In this document: one piece after another, positions 9,217-18,719 of the stretch
How positions within the stretch are numbered: position 1 is the stretch's first letter
Layout of the letters: every line of letters begins with the position of its first letter
Assembly (NCBI RefSeq): GCF_017301635.1
Contig: NZ_CP071091.1
Location: 1,996,001-2,060,000, forward strand
Direction: 5' to 3'
Length of the DNA stretch: 64,000 nucleotides
Source of the DNA: Myxococcus landrumus
Lineage (GTDB): Bacteria; Myxococcota; Myxococcia; Myxococcales; Myxococcaceae
Notes under the pieces: generated by a model
Told to the model about the DNA's origin: nothing
What the model saw: the letters and a program-made list of their open reading frames with translations, nothing else
Database searches by the model: none
Translations under genes and position numbers: made by a program

Positions 9217-11463
9217 TCAGGCGTAGCGCTTCTTCATCAGGAACAGGATGGCGTCCTTCGCGCAGTACTCGCAGTAGCCATACCGCTCCGCCATCGTCTT
9301 GAGCGTGCTCTGCACCTGGGCCTGCTCGCGAGGCGTCAGCATGCCCCGGTCCTCGGAGAGGTACTTGAGGACGTTCTCCTTGTTCTTGCGCAGCACCCGC
9401 TTGCGCTCCTCGAAGTAGTGGTCCCTCAGGCGCTTGAACATGTCCGGGAAGATGCGCGGGTAGTCCATCGCCACGTCGGGGTTGTCCAGCCGGTGCGCGC
9501 CGATGGACGCGATGAGGCCCCGGCGGAACTCCGCCGCGTCCTCGCCCTTGGGCATGACGATGGCCTCCACCTCCTGCATGCGCTGCTCGTCCGGCTTCTC
9601 CATTTCACCTGTCACGCGGTTGCGCATCTTCTCGCCGCGCACCCAGTGACTGACGCCTTGGATGTAGCGCTCCACCACCTCGCGGTACTGCCCTTCCGAC
9701 ACCAGGCCCATGGACTCACGGACCTCCGTGTCCACGCGGTCCAGGTACTCCGCCTCGGCCATGCGCACGAACGCCTCATGGTCGTGGTAGCCGTCCATCA
9801 CCTCCTGGAGCAGGTACTCATAGACGCTCTTGTCCTTGCAGATGGCCTCCAGCTCCTCGAGCACGGCCAGTCCGTTGAGACACTTGTAGTCGGGGTTCTG
9901 CGCGGCGTTGAACAGCGCCGTCTTGATTTCTCGAGCGCTCGCGCCCACGCGCCCCTCGTAGTTGGGGTACGCGTCCGACTCGGTGAACAGCTCCTCGCGC
10001 AGCTTCCGCAGCTCCTTGGTGTTCGCCAGGCTGAGCCGGTCCGGCGGCGCGCCCTCTTCGTACAGGTGGAGCTTCTCCACCGGCGTGACGTGGTCGATGA
10101 GCTCCTTCACGTCCCCCGGATAGCGGTCCGGAATGGGCTTCTTCAGCCGCGTGAGCACCGCCCACATGGAGGCCACCTCCGTCGCGTGCGGCGCCACGTG
10201 CTTGCCCACCGTCGTCGCGGACACCTGGGTGTCGTAGATCTGCTGCTCGGTGCGGTAGCGCCTCAAGTAGGGCACGCGGACCAGCTCGATGCGCCCCTTG
10301 AACGACGCGAAGTCCGGCAGCTCCTTGAAGGCCCCCAGGTGCTTCTCGTTGGACGAGGCAATCAGCACCTCGTCGAGCTGGAGGACGAAGGGCTCGAGCG
10401 GAACTTCGCTCGTCTCGCTGAAGCCCAGCAGGTATTTGAAGGCCTCGAGCGGCCGCTTGAGCAGGTCCGCGTATTCGATGAGGCCCCGGTTGGCGTGCAC
10501 CAGCGGGCCGTGGGGCTCGAACAGCACGGTGCTGTGCAGCGGCGCGGGCACGTTGAGCTGGGTACGGTCCGCGGTGATCTGCTGCACGATGGCGTCCACG
10601 CTCATCTGCGGCTCCACCGTCACCGTGGCCACCTGGTAGCGGCGCGACACGTAGAAGCGCTCCACCTGGACGTGGCGCATCACCTTGAGCCAGTCGCCAT
10701 TGTACGAGTTGAGCAGCGCCGTGTAGATGCGGCGGCACTTGGAGCACAGCTCTCCGTCTCGCACGTAGTCGGAGAGGATGAAGTCCCCCGACTCGCCGTC
10801 CCCGGTGCCCAGCCCCTTCTTCTTGAGCGCCGCCTCCAGCACCTTGCGCCGCTCCCCGGGCGGCATGGCGAACAGGGGATGGTCTCGAAGCTCGCACGGC
10901 ATGCGCAGGTCGATGGACTCCGCGTCGAGGTGCGCGAAGGTCGTCAGCTCCCCGCTCCCGTCGGTGCGCTCGCCGAAGCCGATGGAGCCCTTGATGAGCT
11001 TCTCGGACGGAAACACCCAGGCGATGCGGTACAGCGCGCCCTGCGGATGCCGCGAATAGGTCTCCATGCCCGCCTTGAGCGCGTTGACCAGCGTCGACTT
11101 CGCGCTGCCGTTGGGGCCATGCAGGAGGATGAGCTTGTTGATGCGGCCGGCGCGCACGAAGTTGCCCAGCACGCGGTAGATGGCGTTCTGAACCTCCTCC
11201 TGCCCCGCCACCCGGCCGTCGCGCTCACTGCCCTCCGCGTCGAAGACCTTGAAGCGCCGGATGGTCCCCGTCGGGTGCGGCACCGTCTGGGTGCCGAAGT
11301 GGTCCATCACGTCCCGCAGGTACTGGGCCGCGTTGCGTGCCTGCGCCCGAGGGTCATTGAGGAAGAGCGACAGATACTCCTCGAAGGACAGGATCGAACG
11401 GTTCTTGACGAAGTCGGCGTTCACCTGCGTGCCCACTTCCTGCAGATAACCCTTCGCGTCCAC
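9217..11463 (-). CDS. prkA: PrkA-family serine protein kinase/AAA ATPase
   Basis: A 748-residue PrkA-type protein, longer than the roughly 640-residue enterobacterial YeaG. It has the AAA P-loop LLHGPNGSAKST (113-124) and the family landmarks GSIGFGERTDGSGELT, CSKCRRIYTALL and YRTEQQIYDTQVS. The C-terminal region contains GYCEYCAKDAILFLMKKRY. PrkA proteins in other bacteria act in stationary phase, starvation and sporulation signalling. A role in myxobacterial development is inference. YeaH/YcgB partners usually found next to it are not visible; the downstream gene is the lipoprotein protease. The 340-base gap upstream separates it from the divergent DnaK paralogue. Confidence 0.88.
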   Translation of the reverse strand: MDAKGYLQEVGTQVNADFVKNRSILSFEEYLSLFLNDPRAQARNAAQYLRDVMDHFGTQTVPHPTGTIRRFKVFDAEGSERDGRVAGQEEVQNAIYRVLGNFVRAGRINKLILLHGPNGSAKSTLVNALKAGMETYSRHPQGALYRIAWVFPSEKLIKGSIGFGERTDGSGELTTFAHLDAESIDLRMPCELRDHPLFAMPPGERRKVLEAALKKKGLGTGDGESGDFILSDYVRDGELCSKCRRIYTALLNSYNGDWLKVMRHVQVERFYVSRRYQVATVTVEPQMSVDAIVQQITADRTQLNVPAPLHSTVLFEPHGPLVHANRGLIEYADLLKRPLEAFKYLLGFSETSEVPLEPFVLQLDEVLIASSNEKHLGAFKELPDFASFKGRIELVRVPYLRRYRTEQQIYDTQVSATTVGKHVAPHATEVASMWAVLTRLKKPIPDRYPGDVKELIDHVTPVEKLHLYEEGAPPDRLSLANTKELRKLREELFTESDAYPNYEGRVGASAREIKTALFNAAQNPDYKCLNGLAVLEELEAICKDKSVYEYLLQEVMDGYHDHEAFVRMAEAEYLDRVDTEVRESMGLVSEGQYREVVERYIQGVSHWVRGEKMRNRVTGEMEKPDEQRMQEVEAIVMPKGEDAAEFRRGLIASIGAHRLDNPDVAMDYPRIFPDMFKRLRDHYFEERKRVLRKNKENVLKYLSEDRGMLTPREQAQVQSTLKTMAERYGYCEYCAKDAILFLMKKRYA

Positions 11464-11803
11464 GGTGGCTCTCCTCGTACGGGTACGGGTCAGTTCGATG
11501 TAGCCATGGCCTCGGTCCGGTGCAGCCCGCCGAGCCCCCCTTCAAACCATTTCCGTCGCTCCCCCCGAAGTCCAGGACCCTTTGCCGGCATGTCCGCCAG
11601 CCCACGCGCTCGGGCCGCCGGCTGCCTTCCAGGGAAGAAAGTAGCCGGGTTGCACTTTTCGCCCGGCATCGTGCGGGGTTCCAGGGTTAGTCCGGGCCCG
11701 CCCGAGGGGCCGCGAGGCGTGGGTGTAAGCATACTCGCGTGGGGGGCCGGGGTGAGATACGGTCCAGGCCTTCTCTTCGGTGCCCACCCGGAGTCCAAAC
11801 ACG
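11464..11803. other. Divergent intergenic region between prkA and the dnaK-like gene
   Basis: 340 bases without a supported gene. It must hold the promoters of both divergent genes, but I could not find a convincing -35/-10 pair or sigma-54 element for either. Open frames here are GC-rich artefacts without ribosome sites. Confidence 0.5.
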
Positions 11804-13324
11804 ATGCACAAGGAGCCCATCATCGGCATCGACCTCGGCACGACGAACTCGTGCGCGGCGATTGTCGAAGACAGCGGGAACGTCAAGCTCATCCCCTACA
11901 AGGGCGGTGAGTACACCATCCCCTCCATCTTCGCGATCGACGACAAGGGGAACGAGCTCATCGGCTACGAGGCCAAGCGCCAGTGGCAGCTCAACCCGCG
12001 CAACACCGTGTACGGCTCCAAGCGCCTGGTGGGGCGGACGTTCGGCAGCGACGTCGTGGACACGATGAAGAAGGTCGTGGCGTACAACATGCGCCCCGGC
12101 AAGAAGAACGAAGTCACCCTGGACGTGGGCAAGAAGGAGTTCACCCTCCAGGAAGTGAGCGCGAAGATCCTCGGGAAGATTCGCGAGGTCGCCTCCAACT
12201 ACCTGAAGACGCCCATCAAGCGCGCGGTGGTGACGGTTCCGGCCTACTTCAATGACCGGCAGCGCCAGTCGGTGAAGGACGCCGGCAAGCTCATCGACCT
12301 CGAGGTGGTGCGCATCATCAACGAGCCCACCGCGGCCGCGCTCGCCTACGGCGTGGGCAAGGGCCTGAAGGAGAAGGTCGTCATCTACGACCTGGGCGGC
12401 GGCACCTTCGACGTCTCCATCATCGAGATTCGGGACCGCGTCTTCGAGGTGAAGTCCACCGGCGGCGACGTGTTCCTGGGCGGCATCGACTTCGACAACG
12501 CCATCATCCACCACGTCCTCAAGGACTTCGCGGCCAAGACGGGCATCGACCTGGCCACGGACCCGGTGGCGATGCAGCGAATCAAGGACCTGGCCGAGCG
12601 CACGAAGATCGACCTCTCCGCGCGCGACGAGGTGCCCTTCAACATCCCCTTCATCACGATGACGTCCCAGGGCCAGCCCCTGAACATCGAGATGAAGTTC
12701 ACCCGGAAGATGCTGGAGCAGCTCACCAACCACCTCGTGGACCGCACGCTGCAGATGGTCGCCCGGGTGCTGGTGGATTCCGGACTGTCCACCAAGGACG
12801 TGGACGAGGTGATGCTGGTGGGCGGGCAGACGCGCATGCCCATCGTCCAGGACCGGCTGACGAAGTTCTTCGGCAAGCCTCCGAGCAAGGGCGTGCACCC
12901 GGACGAGGCCGTCGCCATCGGCGCGGCGCTCTACGCGCACTCCCTCCAGGACGACACCAACCTGCGCATCCAGTTGTTGGATGTGATTCCCATGGCCATC
13001 GGCCTGGAGAAGGCCGGCGGCGCCTTCCACGTCGTCTTCCCGCGCAACGCGCCCATCCCCAACGCCAAGCAGCTCCTGGCCACGACGAGCATGGACAACC
13101 AGACCGAGCTGGCCATGCGCATCTTCCAGGGCGACCACGAGATGGTGGTGCGCAACGACATGCTGGGAGAGTTCACCTTCTCCGGCATCCAGCAGGCGCG
13201 CGCGGGCGGCGTGCAGGTGGAGATCACCTTCGACGTGAACGTGGAAGGCATCCTCTCCATGCGCGCCCGGGACCCGGCCACCGGCCGGGAGATGAACACC
13301 ACGGTGCGCGTGACGCAGAGCTAG
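11804..13324 (+). CDS. DnaK/Hsp70 paralogue lacking the alpha-helical lid
   Basis: A 506-residue Hsp70. The nucleotide-binding domain carries GIDLGTTNSC, VPAYFNDRQRQ, IINEPTAAALAYG, YDLGGGTFDVS and MLVGGQTRMP. The substrate-binding beta domain runs to the C-terminus (GVQVEITFDVNVEGILSM). The protein stops at RVTQS, where typical DnaK continues with the helical lid and C-terminal tail (about 638 residues in all). It is therefore a specialised, lidless paralogue. No grpE or dnaJ is adjacent. DnaK paralogues in Myxococcus are known to be needed for motility and development, which makes a client-specific role plausible. The ATG at 11804 is preceded by GGAG; a GTG at 11780 would add only eight non-conserved residues. 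The TAG overlaps the convergent kinase gene. Confidence 0.9.
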   Translation: MHKEPIIGIDLGTTNSCAAIVEDSGNVKLIPYKGGEYTIPSIFAIDDKGNELIGYEAKRQWQLNPRNTVYGSKRLVGRTFGSDVVDTMKKVVAYNMRPGKKNEVTLDVGKKEFTLQEVSAKILGKIREVASNYLKTPIKRAVVTVPAYFNDRQRQSVKDAGKLIDLEVVRIINEPTAAALAYGVGKGLKEKVVIYDLGGGTFDVSIIEIRDRVFEVKSTGGDVFLGGIDFDNAIIHHVLKDFAAKTGIDLATDPVAMQRIKDLAERTKIDLSARDEVPFNIPFITMTSQGQPLNIEMKFTRKMLEQLTNHLVDRTLQMVARVLVDSGLSTKDVDEVMLVGGQTRMPIVQDRLTKFFGKPPSKGVHPDEAVAIGAALYAHSLQDDTNLRIQLLDVIPMAIGLEKAGGAFHVVFPRNAPIPNAKQLLATTSMDNQTELAMRIFQGDHEMVVRNDMLGEFTFSGIQQARAGGVQVEITFDVNVEGILSMRARDPATGREMNTTVRVTQS

Positions 13325-15297
13325 ACGCCCACGCTCCCCACCAGGGGCGTGGTGTCCTCGGGCGCCACGGCCCTGGCCCCATCGCCTCGCAGCAGCTCGA
13401 AGACGGTGAGCGACGTGGCGGTCCCCGGCAGTTGCTGCTCTCCAAGGGGCGCGTAGACGTAGGGCTCCCGAGCCCGCGTCCGCGTCCTGTCGCTGAGGAG
13501 CACCTGCCCTCGCCTGGCCAGCGACGCGAGCCGCGCCGCCGTGTTCACCGCATCCCCCAGCACCGTGTAGTCGAGCCGCCCGGACGCCTTCGCGCCGATG
13601 CTCCCCGACACCAGGTCGCCCGAGTCCAGCCCCATGCAGACGCCATGGGCATAGGGCGCTGACTCTCCGCCACGCAGTGCAAGCGTCTCCAGTTGTCGGC
13701 GGATGGCGAGACAGGCCTCCATCGCGCGGTCCACATGCTCGGGGCCGCGGAACAAGGCCATCACCGCGTCGCCCACGAACTTGTCCACGGTGCCGCCGCG
13801 CGCGAGCACCTCCGGGACAATGGCCTCGAAGTTGGCATTGAGGCGGCGCAGGGACTCCGGGGGCGCCTCCTGGCGCAGCACGGGCGTGAAGCCATCCACG
13901 TCGATGAAGACGACGGTGCCCTCCACCCACTCGCCGGCCATGGCCTCCGTGCCCTGCAACATGGGAGGGATGCGCTCCAGCACGCCGCCCGGGACGAACA
14001 TGCGCAACAGGCCGTTCTCCTCGGTGTAGCGCACCGTCCGCCGCAGCTCGCGCACGTGCTTGAGCGTCTTGACGAGCGTGGCCTCCAGGTCCGGGAAGTC
14101 GATGGGCTTGGTGATGAAGTCGAAGGCCCCCCGGTTCATCGCCGTGCGCAGGTTGCTCATGTCGCCGTACGCCGAGACGATGACCACGCGGACGAGCGCG
14201 CTCACCTCCCCCACGCGCGACAGGAACGTGAGCCCGTCCATCCGGGGCATGTTGATGTCACACAGGACGACCGCCGTGTCCGGGTGCTGGCGCAGCTCCT
14301 CCAGCGCCTCCTCGCCATCCGCCGCGAAGAGGAACTGGTAGACGGAGCGGCGGATCTGCTTGCGGAAGCTCTGCTCCATCATCACCGCGACGTCGGGCTC
14401 GTCATCCACCACGAGCACCTTGGCCGGCCGGAACGGACGCCCCGCCTCCACGCGCGAGGAGAAGGCCGAGGACAGCTCGTGCGCGGACTGGAAGCGCGCG
14501 GACGGCTCCAGGTCCAGGGCTCGCGCGAAGAACGCATCCACCTCCGCGCCCAGCTCGGGCACCAACGTGGAGGGCGGCACCGCCGCGGGCGGCGTGTTGC
14601 CCAGCCGCATCTGCCGCAGCGACTCCAACGGAAACGGGTGCTGCCCGGTGAGCGCGCGGTAGGCCACCACGGCCAGGGCCCACAAGTCACAGCGATGGTC
14701 CAGCCGGGGCGACAGGCTCCGGAGCTGCTCGGGGCTCATGTACCGGGGCGTCCCCGCCATCTCCTCGTCCGGATGCGGCTGCGCGGCGCCACCCTGGGTC
14801 AGCAGCGCGAGCCCGAAGTCCAGCACCTTCACCACTTCGCCAGACGCGCTGCGGGACAGGAACAGGTTCGCGGGCTTGAGGTCCCGGTGGATCACCCCCG
14901 CGGCGTGCGCGGCGGTAAGTGCGTGGGACGCCTGGGCAAGCAGCCGCTCCACCATGGCGAGCGACAGCCTGCCGCGCCGGTTCAGCAACGACTCGAGGTC
15001 CTCGCCCTCCAGCAACTCCATGACGATGTAGGGCGTCTCGCCCGCGAGGTCACAGTCGTGGACCTGGATGACGTGGGGACTCTGGAAGCGGGCGATGGCC
15101 TGGGCTTCCCACTCGAACTGGCGCAAGGAATGCGTCGTGGGCGCGCAATGACTCGCCATCAGCTTGAGCGCCACCCGGCGCTGGAGCTTGGGGTCCATCG
15201 CCACCCAAACGGTGCCCATTCCACCGCCCGCGAGCATTCGCTCCAGGACGTATCGCCCGCCGATGACACGCGGCTGAGACAGGTCTTGTTCGTTCAT
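13321..15297 (-). CDS. Ser/Thr kinase-receiver-class III cyclase fusion
   Basis: A single 658-residue cytoplasmic protein joins three signalling domains. (1) Hanks-type kinase, 15-280, with Lys45, HRDLKPAN (137-144), DFG (160-162) and SPE. (2) Response-regulator receiver, 293-415, with acidic DDE (298-300), phosphoacceptor D347 (LCDINMPRMDG) and Lys397. (3) Class III nucleotidyl cyclase from about 455, with metal Asp466 (FIDVDGF), VGDAVMALF and the DYTVLGDAVNTAARL helix. All key residues of all three domains are present, so each may be active. Phosphorelay input could thus set cyclic nucleotide synthesis and kinase output together. The ATG at 15297 begins the conserved part. Its TAG overlaps the dnaK-like stop in the shared sequence CTAG. 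Confidence 0.93.
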   Translation of the reverse strand: MNEQDLSQPRVIGGRYVLERMLAGGGMGTVWVAMDPKLQRRVALKLMASHCAPTTHSLRQFEWEAQAIARFQSPHVIQVHDCDLAGETPYIVMELLEGEDLESLLNRRGRLSLAMVERLLAQASHALTAAHAAGVIHRDLKPANLFLSRSASGEVVKVLDFGLALLTQGGAAQPHPDEEMAGTPRYMSPEQLRSLSPRLDHRCDLWALAVVAYRALTGQHPFPLESLRQMRLGNTPPAAVPPSTLVPELGAEVDAFFARALDLEPSARFQSAHELSSAFSSRVEAGRPFRPAKVLVVDDEPDVAVMMEQSFRKQIRRSVYQFLFAADGEEALEELRQHPDTAVVLCDINMPRMDGLTFLSRVGEVSALVRVVIVSAYGDMSNLRTAMNRGAFDFITKPIDFPDLEATLVKTLKHVRELRRTVRYTEENGLLRMFVPGGVLERIPPMLQGTEAMAGEWVEGTVVFIDVDGFTPVLRQEAPPESLRRLNANFEAIVPEVLARGGTVDKFVGDAVMALFRGPEHVDRAMEACLAIRRQLETLALRGGESAPYAHGVCMGLDSGDLVSGSIGAKASGRLDYTVLGDAVNTAARLASLARRGQVLLSDRTRTRAREPYVYAPLGEQQLPGTATSLTVFELLRGDGARAVAPEDTTPLVGSVGV

Positions 15298-15470
15298 GTT
15301 GGTTCGCCCTGAGCGGCGAGATGATGGCACAAGGGGTCCACACCCGATACTCCGCCGGAGCGCTCCCTACCCAGGCGGACGGGCCGCTCGCGCGAGCCAC
15401 TCGCGACACGCATGGTACTGTGCCCGCCTCCCCCCGCCCTGCCCTTCGCCGCACTACCCACAGAGGCGTC

Positions 15471-17702
15471 ATGAACGAAGCGCCCAAGCCATCCGTGTCT
15501 CCTCTTCCCTTCCCCGTCCCGCGCGACGAGCCACCTCCCGCGCCTCCCCATGAGCCGGACGGAACCACGTACCCCGGACTCCAGGTGCCACCAGGCCCCC
15601 GGCCGGGCATGCCGCACAACGCGATGACGTCCGACCGGACGCCGTACACGCGCGAGCCCCTCAAGGTGCTCGCGGGCACCCTGCCGCCGGACCTTCACGG
15701 CCACGTCTACGTCGCGGGGCCCAGCGTGCACGCGGGCTCGCCGGCCCTGGCCTCGGATGGACTGGTGCTGCGGCTCGACTTCGACGGCGCGCACGCGACC
15801 TTCAGCTCGGCCATCATGAAGACGCCGTCGTACTACGCGCGCGAGCCCATCAACGAAGGTGAGACGGCACGCGGCCCCATCACGCGCTATCTCCAGGAGT
15901 TCCGAGACACCACGCTCTCGGATGTCTCGATTGGCTACGGCGCGCAGGAGGCCCCCAACACGGCGCCCTTCCTCGTCGAAGGTGAGAACATGTTGCTGGT
16001 CACCACGGACGCGGGCCGTCCGTGGGCCATCCACCCGATCACCCTCAAGGCGTATACGCCGCTCGGCTACAAGCGGGAGTGGAAGCCCGCGGTGCCAGCG
16101 CCGTGGGCATTCCCGCTGCTGCAGAGCACCGCGCACCCCGCCTTCGCCCCCGAGCCCGCGGTCCCCATCTCTCCGGAGAAGGAGTCTCAGCAGAAGCCGC
16201 GCCTGTTCTTCACCAACCACGCCCCCAAGTGGCCCCTGGGTGACGGCTGGACGCAGCTGGTGACGTGGGACACCTGGGAGAACCGCCTCCACCACTGGGC
16301 GCTCATGGACGCGGCCACGGGAAAGCCCGTGGTGACCCAGTCGCTCCACCAGATCGCCGTCACGCGCGACTACGTGGTGCTGCTCGACAGCAACTTCCCG
16401 GTCAACTTCTGGAGCATCGCGGCGCAGGCGGCGCTGCCCGGGATGACGCGGGTGCAGCGCTTCGTGGACCGGGTCACCTCCGAGCCGTCGTATCCCCAGG
16501 CGGTGTTCTGGGTGGTGAAGCGCTCGGACCTGCGTCCTTCTCCCGGCACGTTGTCTCGCGACGACCCGCCGCGCATCCCCGCGTACCGCTTCCAGTCTGG
16601 AGGCGGCGGCCTGCACTTCGCCGCGCGCTACGAGAATCCCGACGACATCATCACCTTGGTCGCGGGGCACTCGCCCTCCGAGGACCTGTCTCACACCCTC
16701 GAGGAAGGAGACCTGCTCATCAACGGCAACCACGCGCAGGCCTATCAGCAGGGCATGCCCACCGCGGTGCCAATGACGCGCAGCTCGCTGGGCGTGCATC
16801 GCATCGACATGCGCCGGCTGCGCATCGAGTCGCGGCTGTACGCGCATGACGACTTCACCTGGGGCCTCACCGTGTTCTCCAACTCGGGCCTCATCAACGG
16901 TGAGCTCGAGACGAACCTGCGGATGTACCTGCGCGAGGTTCCTCGCCCGCCGACGCAGGACGGCTCGGACGATGTCGGGAGCGGAGTGAAGTGGGGCATC
17001 CCGGATGAGGACCTCGCCATCTACTTCAACTCGGATGGCTTCACGGCGGACATGGTCCCCGAGCACCTGTACCAGCTCTACAAGCCCATCGTCGGAGACA
17101 AGGCGGGCCTGCCCATCCAGGAGGGCCGGGCGGCGAGCTTCTTCAAGTTCTTCATCCACTCCGGCCGCTTCGAGGGGTACGTGCTCCCCACGGGCTGGTT
17201 CGGCTTCGCGCCGCAGTTCGTGCCGAGCATCAAGCTGCCGAAGGTGCCCTACTGGAAGGGCTACGTCGTCGCGTTGGTGGTGTCCGACCCGACGCCGGAC
17301 CTTCCGCCCAACTCCACGGGCGACGAGGTGTGGATCTTCGACTCGGAGAACATCGCGAAGGGTCCCATCTGCCGGCTGGGCAGCAGGAACTTCGACGTGG
17401 GCATGACACTGCACACGACGTTCCTCCCACCGGGACTCGGGGACATCCTCACGGGCAACATCCCCGATGGGCCTCCGTACGCCGTCAACGTGCGCGAGGA
17501 CTACAACGTGGATGAGATCCAGAAGGCCTACGAGGACTGGCTGCCGGGCCTGTTCCCGCGCATCCCGAAGGCGCTCTTCGCGCCGTGGCGGGTGGGCGTG
17601 CGGTGGGCGCTCAACTTCCCGAAGCTGCGCAAGGTCTTCGAGCGGGACGTGTATCCCCACTTCCCGCTCCGACCGCCCGAGAAGCACTCGAAGAACGAGT
17701 GA
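15471..17702 (+). CDS. Carotenoid-cleavage-oxygenase family protein (RPE65-like), long form
   Basis: A 743-residue member of the carotenoid oxygenase/RPE65 family, which uses four histidines to bind Fe(II) and cleave conjugated double bonds. Family features are GTLPPDLHGHVYVAGP, DGLVLRLDFDG, NTAPFLVEGENMLL and candidate iron ligands in FTNHAPKW, TQSLHQIAV, GGLHFAARY and MTLHTTFLPPG. It is longer than typical family members (about 480-550) with a Pro-rich N-terminus (residues 1-45). The ATG at 15471 follows an AGAGG ribosome site. A phytoene desaturase lies 1 kb away, which suggests an apocarotenoid substrate. Its TGA is 9 bases from the stop of the convergent HEAT gene. Confidence 0.82.
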   Translation: MNEAPKPSVSPLPFPVPRDEPPPAPPHEPDGTTYPGLQVPPGPRPGMPHNAMTSDRTPYTREPLKVLAGTLPPDLHGHVYVAGPSVHAGSPALASDGLVLRLDFDGAHATFSSAIMKTPSYYAREPINEGETARGPITRYLQEFRDTTLSDVSIGYGAQEAPNTAPFLVEGENMLLVTTDAGRPWAIHPITLKAYTPLGYKREWKPAVPAPWAFPLLQSTAHPAFAPEPAVPISPEKESQQKPRLFFTNHAPKWPLGDGWTQLVTWDTWENRLHHWALMDAATGKPVVTQSLHQIAVTRDYVVLLDSNFPVNFWSIAAQAALPGMTRVQRFVDRVTSEPSYPQAVFWVVKRSDLRPSPGTLSRDDPPRIPAYRFQSGGGGLHFAARYENPDDIITLVAGHSPSEDLSHTLEEGDLLINGNHAQAYQQGMPTAVPMTRSSLGVHRIDMRRLRIESRLYAHDDFTWGLTVFSNSGLINGELETNLRMYLREVPRPPTQDGSDDVGSGVKWGIPDEDLAIYFNSDGFTADMVPEHLYQLYKPIVGDKAGLPIQEGRAASFFKFFIHSGRFEGYVLPTGWFGFAPQFVPSIKLPKVPYWKGYVVALVVSDPTPDLPPNSTGDEVWIFDSENIAKGPICRLGSRNFDVGMTLHTTFLPPGLGDILTGNIPDGPPYAVNVREDYNVDEIQKAYEDWLPGLFPRIPKALFAPWRVGVRWALNFPKLRKVFERDVYPHFPLRPPEKHSKNE

Positions 17703-17711
17703 GCCCGGGCT

Positions 17712-18701
17712 TCACGCAGGCGGCAAAGGCGCCTCCGAGGCCTCCAGCGCTTGGAGCGCGCCATCGAGCGTGACCACCACGCACGCCCCGATACACACGA
17801 TGCACAGCCGGCCGTCCGGGAGCCAGCCCGAATACTCGGGCGCACCGGGAAGCTCGCGCCACGGCGTGATGGCGTAGGTCGACTCTCTTGGCTCCACGAG
17901 GAACAGGTGCCCCTCGTTGCCTCCCAGATGGGCCAGCCCTGTCACGGCGAAGATTCGTGAGCCGACCCTGTGCAGGCCGTGAATGTTGTCCCAGGCGATG
18001 AAGGACTCCTGGGTGGCATCTTCGGACTGATACGCGAGCGTCCCTCGCCACTCCCCCCGGTCCAGGCCCAGGAGGAATCCTCCCGGAACGCGCAGTCCAC
18101 AGGTGGGTTGCCTGCGCTTCGCGACGAGGCGGCCCAGGGTCTCCGCCTCTCGGCCCTCCTCCATGGAGGTAAAGGTCCGCTGGACGAGGACGGGCGGAGG
18201 CAACTCATCTGGCGCCTGGGTGAGCGCGGGTCGAAGCAAGTTTCGCTCGCGAGTCCACGCGTCGAAGAACGTGAAGAAGGAGTCTCGGGGAGACTTCTCC
18301 GAGGCGAATGTGTCTTCGCCCCGAATGACGCGAATGGACTTCCGAGCCGCATCACGCACGGGAGGAAACCAGTGGGCCGCCGACACCCGCTCCAAAGACT
18401 CAATGGCCTTCGCCGCACGAAGCCGCCCGAGCGACTCCGCCGCGGCGAGCACCAGTCGCCAGTCCACCACGTCATCGAGGCACGCCACGAGCGCATCCCG
18501 GGCCTCGGCATGCTGAATGAGGCCCACGGTGCGCGCCGCGAAGACGCGGACATCCGCGTTGCGGTGCCCCATCAATCCAGCCACGAGCTCACCCGCATGA
18601 GGGTTCGCCTGTTCACCAAACTCCGCGATAAACGCGAGGCCCCCCGGGTCAGGCGCCCTGCGAACCCGCTGGATGGCCAATTCAAGACGGGCAAGGTCCA
18701 T
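17712..18701 (-). CDS. HEAT-repeat protein with a C-terminal beta-rich domain
   Basis: A 329-residue protein. Residues about 15-125 form HEAT/PBS-lyase-like helical repeats (VRVFAARTVGLIQHAEARDALVA, then LAAAESLGRLRAAKAIESL). The C-terminal 150 residues look beta-rich and repetitive (FLLGLDRGEWRGTLAYQ, GSRIFAVTGLAHLG, GHLFLVEPRES, YSGWLPDGRLCIVCIG), resembling part of a beta-propeller. It starts 18 bases after the phytoene desaturase stop, so the two form a transcription unit. HEAT repeats of this class occur in bilin lyases and scaffolds; no specific function can be given. Confidence 0.75.
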   Translation of the reverse strand: MDLARLELAIQRVRRAPDPGGLAFIAEFGEQANPHAGELVAGLMGHRNADVRVFAARTVGLIQHAEARDALVACLDDVVDWRLVLAAAESLGRLRAAKAIESLERVSAAHWFPPVRDAARKSIRVIRGEDTFASEKSPRDSFFTFFDAWTRERNLLRPALTQAPDELPPPVLVQRTFTSMEEGREAETLGRLVAKRRQPTCGLRVPGGFLLGLDRGEWRGTLAYQSEDATQESFIAWDNIHGLHRVGSRIFAVTGLAHLGGNEGHLFLVEPRESTYAITPWRELPGAPEYSGWLPDGRLCIVCIGACVVVTLDGALQALEASEAPLPPA

Positions 18702-18719
18702 GTCGGAGGTCCTCTGGGA

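Noticed and set aside
11687-13930. A 747-codon minus-strand frame across the dnaK-like gene
   Set aside because: It is antisense to a clear Hsp70 and has no ribosome site or recognisable domain.
17698-17715. Palindrome AGCCCGGGCT spanning the stops of the carotenoid oxygenase and HEAT genes
   Set aside because: Short, without a loop, and easily explained by GC-rich sequence.
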